This document shows positions 50,151-61,043 of a stretch of 64,000 nt of DNA, one piece after another. The stretch is from positions 98,116-162,115 of the forward strand of contig VZRG01001667.1 of the NCBI GenBank assembly GCA_013397435.1, read 5' to 3'. This stretch comes from Erythrocercus mccallii. Lineage: Eukaryota > Chordata > Aves > Passeriformes > Dicruridae. How positions within the stretch are numbered: the stretch's first letter is position 1; each line of letters begins with the position of its first letter. The notes under the pieces were generated by a model, which saw only the letters and a list, made by a program, of their open reading frames with translations, ran no database searches and was not told the origin of the DNA. A program made the translations under genes and the position numbers.

Positions 50151-53100
50151 TGCCATCCCTTCACAATTTTTTCCTCTTCCCAAGTTCCATCTATTTGACA
50201 GCTTCATTTTGGAGTCTGCTGTAGCTGGGGAGAGGAAGAACACCAGCAAGTGGGCCAGAGGATGGCTGGAGTTTGCACTGCCTTGAGTAGTTTTTACCAG
50301 GCTCAGGAAGGGAAGAAGGAAATAAGATAGGGGTGGTCAGACCCGCGGGATGTGCTGAGAAGTTGCAAAGTTTAGGGGCAGTAAATGCCACACAATCTGG
50401 GGTGTGTTAGGTATGGTGGATGGACTGCTGGCATGTTAAGACTGCCAGGCATGAGTTTACAGCATCCTTACAAGACTGGGTCACTTCCTTGCCTTATGCA
50501 ACACTCCCCTTATACATTCAAAGATTACATTCTCTGTATGTACAGCATTATTTGAGGGTTTATTCTGGGATGGTTTTGCACTGTTACTGTTAGCTTCTCA
50601 CCAGAATCTAGCCTTTGACCCATAAATGAGATCTATGTCATTGTTTTCCCAAAAGAATTATCACCTTAGGTGTTTAACTGTATCAAAATACATCAGGGCT
50701 GGTATCTTTTAACAAAGTAATTTAAATCACCTGTATGGTAAAGTCTTCATTATCTGCAAGTGAAACAAAGTTTTTATCAGCGCCAGATACTGCCAGAGAT
50801 TTTGTGTAGTTCTTGCAGCTGTAAAACTAGTAAACAATTTTGGCCTATGAGCTGAGACCTTTGGCACTCTGCTCACTGACACCACGGCAGTGACTATCAT
50901 AACTCCTTAGAGACTGGTCTGTAAACCAGTTTGTAAATGCAGCTCATTCTTTACATCTGTATGATATGGTACAAAGCCACATGCCTTAAGGGAATCCAGA
51001 TATATTCTGTGAGAACAGTTACTTATCAACAGACTTTACAGTCCTCCAAAAAGCAAGGAAAACTTATTATATAAAGGTTTTATACAATAAGGATGTTCCA
51101 AGACACTGACACTTAGAGTGGCACTGCTGACAATTCAATGATTGGTGGGTCTTAACCTATGCAGGGAAGTTAATTCCAAATTAGAACATTTATAGCAGGA
51201 CCATACAGTATAACTTCTTTATTCTTCTATAACTATCCTCAGCCCAAACATCAGTGGCACAAGAAACCCTCAGTCATTTGAATTAATTATGTTTTTATGG
51301 TAGCAATAGGAGTTTAATCCTTTTTATACTGCAGCTACTGGGATCAGGATGGGACTGGTGGCTGGAACTGGGAGTGTGACAGAGTGTGGAGTGGGGGCGA
51401 CAAAGGGCTCTGCCAGGAGATGTAGACAGGCAGTGCAGAGGAGGACCAGGACCACAAAGAGACCCAGGCTCCTGGGAGCTGCTGCCAAAGCTGCAGCTGT
51501 TCGTGGTGATTCTGTCATGTTTTGGGGCCTCCTCTGTTAGGTAATGGGGCAGCTCTGAGGGCTCTTTAGTGGTCAGTGCACTGCCTGCATCCTGCCTCTC
51601 CTCTGCTTCCTCTTCCTTCTCCCTTCCTCTTCCCCAGTTCATTTTATGGCCTGTCTCCCAGATTTCCTACTCCACTCCAACTTTCTGTCCCCTGCTGACA
51701 CCATTGCTTTGCAGGCAGCTGCTGTAGCAATTTTTTCTCCCCACAAGATACACTCCCTGCAGGTGTGTGTGGACAAAGGGGAAGGAAAGTGTGGAAAAAG
51801 TTTTAGAAAAAAGTTTCAGAACTGCTGAATCATCTGCTAGTTTTACAAAGTGGGCAGTGGAAATGAGCAAAGGGACTCACTGCTTAATAGTCACCATAGT
51901 CAGTGCTTTGAATAGCAAGAACCATGATTCTGCTTTCTCATTGATTCTTGTGCTGACTGCCCTTCTCATGTGCTGGGAACTGAAGAGCAGCAAGGCGTGG
52001 ACCATAAGCTTCCTATGAAATATCAGGTCAATAATAGGCTTCCATGACCTTCTTGTTCCTCAGATTCTAAGCTTGCACTGGCCAGATGTGAGACTATACC
52101 CAAGCAGAGGCCCCTGGTAACTATGCAGAAATAGTGTTAATTGATAGTAATGCCACAAAAATTAAATCTTTCCACTGCGTCACAAGAGCAAGAGAAATTC
52201 CTCTGTATGTGAAATTAGATTTGTTGCAGAGATTTTTGTGAACAGCTGCAATTGCTGTTCACGATCACCCACGCTGTGGTTTCCCTTTTCACAGAGGGAG
52301 GTGAAAAGCTGCCTTTCCACAGCAGTATTTTCCAGATCTCAGGACATGCATGGGTGCTTCTCTTGTCTCACTTGGGGCAGGTTCTAAACTCATGAGATGA
52401 GAGGAAATGAGGAGCAGTCTCTCCAGAGGAAAGGAAGTCTGAACAAGGCTCTCATGTCACTCAAATAATTCAACACACAACCTTCTGACAAGTGGTTCCT
52501 AGAAAAAGGCCACCAGGAGTCTTGTTTTGCTAACCTTTGAGCTCTCTAGCATGGACAGCCCTGTGGTTAGTTCCTCACAGCTGTGATTTGCTGAATTATT
52601 GTCTTTACATCTGTCAATACTGTTAGAATCTGACTTTGAAACCTTGATTTCACTTGTCATTTGGGAGAACAATCCCTCAGGGGGAATAATACATGAAGAT
52701 GGGCAGATGCATGGTGGGATGTTAATATTTGTTGTAAATATTTGACTTGATGCTTGGAAAACTGGACTGGTTTTAAGCAGCTTTATTTATTTTCCTGCAG
52801 AAGGGTTGTTGCCTGCCAGACTTCTCAAAGGAGGTGTTCAACAGGCCCACACATGTTTGTGTTAGGCTAAACCTGTTACAAAATATGAAGTATTGCTTAT
52901 CATTACAATATATGGCATGTACAGACATTGCATACAGAGTGGAAGAAGCATGTTCCTGTCATAATATGTCCCTTTCAGAATTAAAGTCAGAACTGTTCAT
53001 GTGGTTCTACTAAAAGAACCAACATTGTAACTTCAGTTATTTATAAAAGATACCTCTGAGTATATCAGGCTCATCAGTGGTGAGACAACATGTTTAGCCC

Positions 53101-54060
53101 TTTAAATTGGAGTTTAGAAACTGAAAAATGCAATCAGTGTCTCTGCACACAATTTCAGTACCCATCCCCTCAAAACTGTCAACAGCAGTGCGCTGTTCAT
53201 AAATATACTTTAAAAGTCTTTATAAAGCAATTTTAAAAAGTGTTTTCTGGTGACAGTGTCATGGATGAGAGACCCACGATCAGTACATCAGTCTCCTTAT
53301 CAGGTTACAAGCCTGTCTGAAGGGCAGGCAAAATTCCAGCCAGTTTCTGCTATTGAAAGTGCATCTATCTTTGGTATCATCAAGTAGAAAATGTAGCTCT
53401 TTGGCGTGAATGTCCTGCACTTCTTGTCATCCCATTCATATTTTTGGTTTTCACTTGGTTTCAAGATTTTTTTTTTCTCTTTAAGATTGCATATCTGTAA
53501 TTTCTTCTCCTCTTTATTTATTTACAGTTCTTGCCTGATTTCAGGATTTGAATTGGAGGACTTTTGTAAGTTTTGTTCCTTTTCACTGGCCCTCATTTCA
53601 TCTCTGTCCATTTGCTGGCAATTACTCAGTTGCCAAATTCGCTTGGTTTTTTTGTTTGCACTATTTTTCATCATACCTCCTTTCCAGAGCCTTTGTTAGA
53701 CTTGGTTCTCTGATTTCAAAATTTCATTCCCTTTCCCGAAAGGAAAGTCTTCCTTTCGGGAAAGGGAATGAAAGCTTGCAATTTCAATGAAGATTAATTT
53801 GGCAAGCTCTATACATGTTCTTTTTTTGCACAGAAGAAAAAGATGTTAATGTTTTGACCACAGTCATCTTTAATCATGTATTTTGGGCTCTGGAGCCAGA
53901 GCAATTCTAGGATAATGGACAGAGATTCCTAAAGAGGCTGATATTCATGGCATACCATGTGGCTAGGAAATGTATGTACTTCAACCTTTTTAGTTTTTTA
54001 TAATTAGTGTACTGACGGTCCTTTTCAAGTATTATCATCACAGTTGAGCATTGTAATAAA
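50151..54060. other. Intergenic sequence with a GC-rich patch and a perfect hairpin
   Basis: Mostly AT-rich and unique-looking. The section 51330-51640 is locally GC-rich and carries two overlapping minus-strand open frames (115 codons at 51642-51295; 64 codons at 51518-51324). A perfect hairpin lies at 53722-53773. No known gene was recognised. Confidence 0.55.
53722..53773. repeat. Perfect inverted repeat (24-bp arms, 4-base loop)
   Basis: The left arm 53722-53745 starts TTTCATTCCCTTTCCCGAAA. The right arm 53750-53773 is its exact reverse complement, and the loop is AGTC. It would extrude as a strong hairpin. Confidence 0.95.
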
Positions 54061-54063
54061 TAT

Positions 54064-54910
54064 TTCATATCACAGAATTGCAGTGTGGCTGAGGTTGGAA
54101 GGGACCTGGAAGTCATCTGGTTCAAGCCCCCTGCTCAAGCAAAGCTGCCTGTTTGACCATGTCCAGGTGGCTTTTGTCTATCTCCAAGCATGGAGACTCC
54201 ACAACCTTGCTGGGCATCCTATGCCCAGTCACCAGTGCACAGTGCACAGTCACCCTCAGAGTAAAAAAAATTTGTTCCCTGATTTTCAGATGAAGCCTCC
54301 TGTGTTTCAGTTTGTGCTCAGTGCCTCTGGTCCTGTCACTGGAAATAGGCTGTCTCTCTCCTCTTGGCACACTCCCTTCAGGCATTTATATGCACTAGTA
54401 AGGTCCACGCTCCCTATCTTTTGTTTTCTGAAGTAAATAGTCTGAGCTCTCAGCCTTTCCTGACAAGAGAAAGGCTCCAGTCTTTGCATCTTTGTTGCCT
54501 TTTGCCAGACTCTCTCTGCAATGTCTAGCTCTCCTTGTACTGGGGAGCCAAGAACTGGACACAGGACTCTGGATGTGGCCTCCTGAGTAAGGAGGGAATA
54601 ATCATCACTCAGCCTGGGTGGCCCTCAGTGGATGCTGGTGCAGGGGGTTGTTCCTCCCCAGCTGCAGGACTTTGCACTTCTGGATGAAGCTCGCAAAGTT
54701 CCCCAGCCAGCTGAGGACCCTCTGGTGTATCAGCTGCTCGTCCCAGGGTGGTGTCATCAGCAAGGATGATGGTGCTGAGGATACACGCAGCCCCATCATC
54801 CAGGTCATTAATGAAGACATTGAACAGGGCTGACCTGTAGGGTACAGTATTAGGCACTGACCCCCAGTTAGACTTTGTGTTACTGACCACCGCCTTTTTG
54901 GCCTGCAGAC
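54064..54910 (-). mobile_element. CR1 LINE, longer copy retaining the end of its reverse-transcriptase ORF
   Basis: The left end reads TCACAGAATTGCAGTG and GAGGTTGGAAGGGACCTGGA, the reverse complement of a CR1 3' end. On the minus strand at about 54760-54850 a broken frame still reads ALFNVFINDLDDG and LADDTTL, which resemble the FINDLD and [FY]ADDT motifs of CR1 reverse transcriptase. The copy is 5'-truncated with frameshifts and is inactive. Confidence 0.85.
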
Positions 54911-55221
54911 ACTTGTTCTGCCGTGGTCTGCTCAGTGGATTTAGGGGTAGGTTGTTTGATTCACTCTGGGTGATACGTGAGAGAAACAACAAAAATATCT
55001 GCAAGTTCAACAACAAACAAACTTTTATTTGCAAACTTTAGAACTTTAAGGTAGAGTAAGGAGCTTGGCAGATTTTAAAACGACATCCAGACAAAATAAG
55101 GCACTTCACAAACTTTAACTAAGCAAGCTTAAACTTAGCCAAATTTAAATTATTCAGACACAACAAGGTACTTTCTAAGGAAATTGACTGGAATGTTTTA
55201 GTCTGGCTTACAATATATTTT
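54911..55221. other. Unclassified sequence between a CR1 copy and a microsatellite
   Basis: It contains repeated CAAACTTTA/AACTTTA words but no recognisable gene or repeat family. Confidence 0.5.
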
Positions 55222-55324
55222 GAGAGGAAGGAAGGAAGGAAGGAAGGAAGGAAGGAAGGAAGGAAGGAAGGAAGGAAGGAAGGAAGGAAGGAAGGAAGGA
55301 AGGAAGGAAGGAAGGAAGGAAGGA
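55222..55324. repeat. (GGAA)n microsatellite
   Basis: About 25 uninterrupted units of AAGG/GGAA span roughly 100 bases. The minus-strand frame through it (PSFL repeats) is an artefact of the repeat. Confidence 0.97.
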
Positions 55325-56230
55325 GAAATTTCAGTTCTGTCATGGAGGTAGCTACCAGTATTTCATGTTTATCAATCACTTGGAAATAACTTAGTTGCTC
55401 TTTAAAAAACTGCTGAGCTCAACATACTTAAAATGCTGTGGTGACATTGAAATGTCTCAGAACATTGGGAAAGGATTTTCTCTTGTCAAGAAGGTTGATA
55501 ATTTATGTTAAGTTGCAAGTGCAATGATTTTAATCACTTGGGTAACAGTGCGCAAAACCTTACATGTCTCCACCTGTATGAAGCAACCTTCTGTTCTGTC
55601 ATTCAAGTTTCTAAGTTTGCTGAGTACTCTCCCAACATGCCTTTATTAACAAGCCAATGCTGGAAGGAAAAAGACTTCATTGCACTCAAGAAGTTTTAAA
55701 AACAGCTTTTCCTCTGCACTTTTTTTAGCATGAAAAAGCACCAAATCTTCATAATGCAAAGCAATTGGAAAGTCAGCAACTTTCAAATGTGTTGAAAGTT
55801 TGAAATGCTGGAAAAGCTAGTACGTTTTAATGTCTTTTTGCTTAGATTTGCAGAAAAAATTGTTACTGAATAGGAGAGAGAGGGTATTCACATTGCATAG
55901 ACAAAACTTTGCAATTAAATTAGGTTTATGCTCAATTTATTAACGGCTTGTATTTAACAAGGCCCTGCTTCTGAAGACAGTGTGCTAATGCTGACAAAAG
56001 TAATTAAGATTTGCAATCAAGAAAGGAAGATGTGTGACCATGAGTAACCAAAATACTGTATGCAAACAAAAGAATTACCAAAGAAGCCTGAGATATTACA
56101 TTGGTACTCGAGTCTGGAGAGAAAACGAGAATATGTTACTTGAGAGGTGGCATAGCGCTGTATAATGCAACTTTTGCTCTTTTTTTCCTTCCCTGTTCTC
56201 TTTTGAGCCATTTTGCACAGTATCGAAAGA
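55325..56230. other. Intergenic sequence with no recognised gene
   Basis: AT-rich and unique-looking; nothing recognised. Confidence 0.6.
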
Positions 56231-56487
56231 ATCCATCGCCATCTAGTGACAGCACTTTGTACCTGAGTCAGAATTGAGCACACCATCGGAGCGTTCCCAG
56301 GGAGAAGATGGTGCACCAGGACTCTTGCCACCCTCTTTCAGAGGTCTTGAGGTCAAGGGACTTCGGTCTCGGCTTTTGGTCACGGCTCACTCCTGAGGAG
56401 GTGGCTCAGAGAGGGTACAAATGTACTGGAGAGTTTCTAGTGCGACAGCAGCTCTTGCCGTGCCCATGCAGCGGGGAGGTAGCACAG
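56220..56487 (+). promoter_or_regulatory. CpG-enriched patch with plus-strand splice donor, possible first exon
   Basis: About a dozen CpGs occur in roughly 270 bases in an otherwise CpG-poor region. GCACAG|GTATGT at 56487/56488 is a fair plus-strand donor. By synteny a gene divergent from SLAIN2 (TEC in human) would be expected to start to the right, so this could be its non-coding first exon. No TEC coding sequence was found to confirm this. Confidence 0.25.
56236..56250 (-). promoter_or_regulatory. CTCF-like binding motif
   Basis: The minus strand reads TCACTAGATGGCGA, agreeing with the CTCF core CCACTAGATGGCGC except at the ends. It has the same orientation as the motif near 11.02 kb and sits at the edge of a CpG-enriched patch. 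Confidence 0.4.
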
Positions 56488-59400
56488 GTATGTGTGTGCT
56501 CTGACTTCTGCAGTGACATTTTCCTGCCCGCATTTTGGGAGTGCTTCAAGAGGACACCCTGGACATTCTCTGTATTTGGAGGATGCCATGAAATAAATCC
56601 TATGGTATAATCAGTCCAACATTTACTGATCTTTTCTTCAAGACCAGTATTACTTAATACAGTGTCATGATGTTTTCCTTTTGGATTCTTGTATGCTAAT
56701 TTTTTATAACATCAAACGAGGACTGATTTTACCCAACAGTGGTAAAATAACAAATAATTCATAGGACTGAGTAAAACATTCCCTCTGTGGTCTCCTGCTG
56801 CTCAAAAAAATGAGGTAACCTCAGTGAGGAGCCAAGTTAGCCACTGGGCCCTCTGTCAGTAAGGATAAGCAAAAGGGAAGGCCCTGCAGGGAAACTAAAA
56901 GAAAATGAAAATTCATTTGTTTCCTGGAGCATGTTTCTCAGGGCCTAATTAAGTGCATACCTTTTTGCTGAAGTCCACAAGAAGAACTATCATTAGATTT
57001 CCCATTGCAAGAATATTATAGGGTTTGTGAATGAGAGGCAAATTGGGAAAATATTGTTTAGAAATCACAGTGGAATACAAGAGCAGGCTGTCCATGAAGG
57101 GGGGGCAGGAGACCCCCCTGGAAGGCTTTGCAGGCAAATGCCTCCTTTTCATAGTGGCTCTCAGCAAAGGAAAAGGAAAATAGTCTGATCTTGATATGAC
57201 AGGTCATTCACTATAAGTCAGTAGGCTTGATACCGAGACTCAGCTGCCCAGTTGCAGGTGGATCTTGATAAACAACTTGATGTAAAAAAAAGTTGGGACA
57301 AATCATTACAATGGAATACAAAGGTATTCCATTATTTCCCTACCAAATTATTTGCTTCCCTTCTCATATTATCACAACATCCACCAAGCAGACTGGGATT
57401 TTTTCTTTTTCAGTAATGACTACAACAGCAAGATCATCCTTCAAAGTATAGTACAACTATCTTATTTATTTTCATGTGGTTTTGCTTTATTTTACAGACA
57501 TTTTAGAGACTATTAAACATACAAAAAACCAGCCTGATAAAATGGTCTGTGTCATTATTCATGCTTCTGTTTTGTATTCCCTCTGTTTCTGTTATTATCT
57601 CCTTTAGATTTTAAGATCTTTGTTTGGAGCAGTTATCCAACTTTCGTTTTTTAAGTGCTTCATTTGTCCCCAGTACACCTAATATAACTACTCAAGGGGA
57701 AGTCAAGATTTGCTGAATATAACTAGCTGAAATATTAATTTAAAAATATTGGTGCTACTCAGCCAGTTTGAAGAATGAGCCAGAATGGCTCAGTCAGATA
57801 ACTGTGGAAGGCAACTAGAGTTCCTTTAAGCTTAAATGCTCCAGAAATTATCTTCAGCATATATCCCAAAGGGGAAAAAATTATGGAAATAGCTCCATTC
57901 GCAATTAACTGGGAAACCCTGAACTTATAAAGACTGAGTCTGCAAGGAACAGAAAATTAAAAAATGTCTTGCCAGACAAAAGGCATGTGAAAATGTCAAA
58001 AAGTCAAGCTTAAGAAGAGGCTGCAAGAGAAATTCAAGCAAATAGTAAAAGGTACCTTGGCCATATAAACAACAAAAAAGGTGTGGATGCCTTATAAATC
58101 ATGGATGTTGTTGCAATTAAAGGTAATCAAGGTCCCACCCCAAACGACCTGATTATTTGGCTCAACATGGGTAATGATAATGTTGCAGTACACAGAGCTA
58201 AACCCAAGATATTAATGAGAATGGGCGTGAAAAGAGAAATTGTTGTGTGAACAAGGTGGAACTGAAAGACAAAGAGCTTAATTGTCAAGGAAGTCCAGTA
58301 GCAGAGATAATAAATCCAGTAGTAAGGTTTTTACTAAAATAGACAACAATACCATATGATTAAAAAAATAAAAAGTGAAGTAGCAGTATTTAAGGTAAAA
58401 GGTGATGCACAAAAGTGTATTATGGTGATTTCATTTGTCTACAAGGACTCAACCTTTTTTGAAAGAAAGAGATATGAAAGCAGATAAAAATTGGAGACAT
58501 AGTTACCAAAGATAGATAGTGATAAATCAACTCGGTATTTTTCTTTGCTAAAATGCACAATAGTTTTAGAAAATTAAATTGCAATAAAGCAAATCTATAT
58601 AGATTTCAGTAAAGTGACTGACATGGTGTTCTACGGAAATCAGCGTGAAGATGCAGGAAAATCAGAGGAAAGAAACCAGCCAAAGAGCAACAGTAATTAG
58701 TGTACTTAGAGGAAACTGCTCTGGCTGTAGGGGATGATTTATGTAACTGGATTAGGGACTGACTGCATTTATCATTTCTGTTAATGGTTATGTCCAATTA
58801 AAAGAATTAATTAATGAAATACACTTGTGACCAAAAGAAAATATCTGAACTGCCATAAATCAAGGTCTCAACAGAAGTCAAGGCAACAAAGGCAGGGTAC
58901 TTAAAAGACTAGAAGGAATTTCTTCAGTAAGTACAGTTTCATCAGCTGCTGAATAAAAATGAAGAGGAAAGCCTGACTTGAAATATTTATGCAACTGTTT
59001 AAACTGAGACCTCACGGAGAATACTCACAACGTGTCACAGTGAAGAAAGATTAAAACGCACCCAGAGAAGTTTAGGAGAGGGAACCTTAGAATAGCCAAG
59101 GAAATAGTGATACCTTCAGGAAATATCTTGTTTGGCTCAACCAGCTGAAACCAGATATGGTTTCAGAGAGCAACAAGGGTAAGCAATGGGGAGGAAAAAC
59201 TATGCAAGTCAAAGAACAGTGCCTCAGGAACATGTTTTCCAGCTTCCTCCATGTTCAAGTTGCAATTCTACATAGTCTGAACATTCCCAGTGTAAATAAT
59301 ACATTAACAAGCAACACACTGATGGTTTACCATAACCAAAAACTGATCATATACTCCCTATTTATTCCTATTATCAGTGGGAATTAAAAGCTTGTAGCTT

Positions 59401-59586
59401 CAGGATCCTTCAAGTCCCTTTGTAATTTAGGTAAGTTGCAAAATTACAAGATTCAGTGTTGGGTTTTGTTAATGCATGTAATAATTGTGAGTGTCAGTAC
59501 ATATACCACATTGCAAGTGTTCACTAACATATTTTTCTGTGTGTATATATATATATACATGCATGTATTTGACTTCAATACTAATT

Positions 59587-59623
59587 GCTGAGGTATTAGA
59601 ATGCTAAGCTGAGGTATTAGAAT
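59587..59623. repeat. 21-bp period tandem duplication (partial second copy)
   Basis: GCTGAGGTATTAGAAT recurs at 59587 and 59608 with spacer GCTAA in the first unit. Confidence 0.8.
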
Positions 59624-60974
59624 ATGGTAAATAAAATAGCAAAATAACTATTCTACCTTGTTGCCAGGTAGAATATAAAGTTTTTAATACTTTTAAGCAA
59701 TTATATTTCTCTCCCAAAATTAAAAAGGAGAAATAATATCCAAACATGTAGTTACCATCAAAGAAAATTTGTTTATTGAGGGCTTGACAATAATAAGCAC
59801 AGCAGAATATGTACATTTTATTAGAAGTTACCTTCTGTATGTATCCTTCTCTGTAAAAATCCCTGGCTCCTTGCAGTATTATACTTTGTACACAAGCAGT
59901 TTAACTGATTTTATCACTCTCAGCTTGAAACAATCTTTGGAGTGAGGTGTAACCTTCTAAATGCCTTTGTTGCTTGGTGGAAAGGCTGAGTCACTCGCCG
60001 TGAGGGATTTATAGAGGATGCAAAATCAAAAGAATATATGGGAGGGATTCAGCCCAGGGGTGGTTGATCAGTGGTGCTCTAGGGCTAGATATAAGCCACA
60101 TTTAGGTTTCCTCCAGGAGAAGGGAACTGACATGGGCTGAGGCATCTTGTCCCCATCACAACCAAACCTGCACATTAGAGCACAGCAGGACACTGGTGTC
60201 TGGTTCAATAAGACACATTTTGCACTTCCTTTATTAACAGGTTTGAATCTGTTCCACTGCTGCACAATTCTTTAAGTACAGAAAGCTCCACATAAAATTT
60301 AAGCTATATTCAGACCTCAGAAGATGTGCCAAAATGACAAAACTCAACCCTTAGTGGAAAGTTCAGAGTAAAGGGAAAATTCAAAGGCCTCTTATTTTTA
60401 ACTGAGAACGTAGCAGTTTGTCTCAATTTCCCAGCTCAAACAATGTGGCAGGCTGGCAAGAGTGAGATATTTTCTATGGGCTCAGTTCCTGGTATTGTTT
60501 GCAAGCCAAATGTGAGGGTAGATAGTAATGCATCAGCCCACTCATAGTCATGGCACAGGCATCTCCTACTAGTGACAGGCATGGGTATTAGAACAAACAA
60601 ACATGTGAGGCAAGGGACTTAAAGACTTCTTCCTTTCTCATAAGCATTTTGGCAAGAAAATTTTAAGGAGTAACATTAAGATTTGCCCAAGGAATGTAAT
60701 TATTAAAAAAAAAAACAAAAAAAAAAAACCAAAAAAAAACCACCAACGAACTTTTAGTGCTCTTGACAATTGATTTTCTTCCTAAGAATTAAGTGATAGC
60801 TAAGTAGTTCTCTGAAAATATTGGATTTATGACAAAGTCCAATGAAGCATAGAGGGGTACTGATTTGGGAAGATTAAGGTTATAGTCTGTTCATACTGCC
60901 ATCTTTCTGCAGTTCAAAGTGATGAACCATATTGCATTGTTTGAACTTGTCTTTCGTTAGATGCATAACAAATA

Positions 60975-61043
60975 GTGTGTGTGCAACCACACACGTGTGT
61001 GTGTTTCTGTGTTTATACATGCACATACATACACACATACACC
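60975..61043. repeat. Alternating TG/CA tract with palindromic core
   Basis: A GTGTGTGTG run, CAAC, then CACACACGTGTGTG (a perfect 14-bp palindrome) and further CATACATACACACATACACC. Alternating purine-pyrimidine sequence of this type can adopt Z-DNA and forms alternative hairpins. Confidence 0.85.

Noticed and set aside
55119..55379. Frame with PSFL repeats
   Set aside because: It is a translation of the GGAA microsatellite.
57099..57118. G-run/C-run mini hairpin
   Set aside because: Only six G-C pairs around a seven-base loop; compatible with chance.
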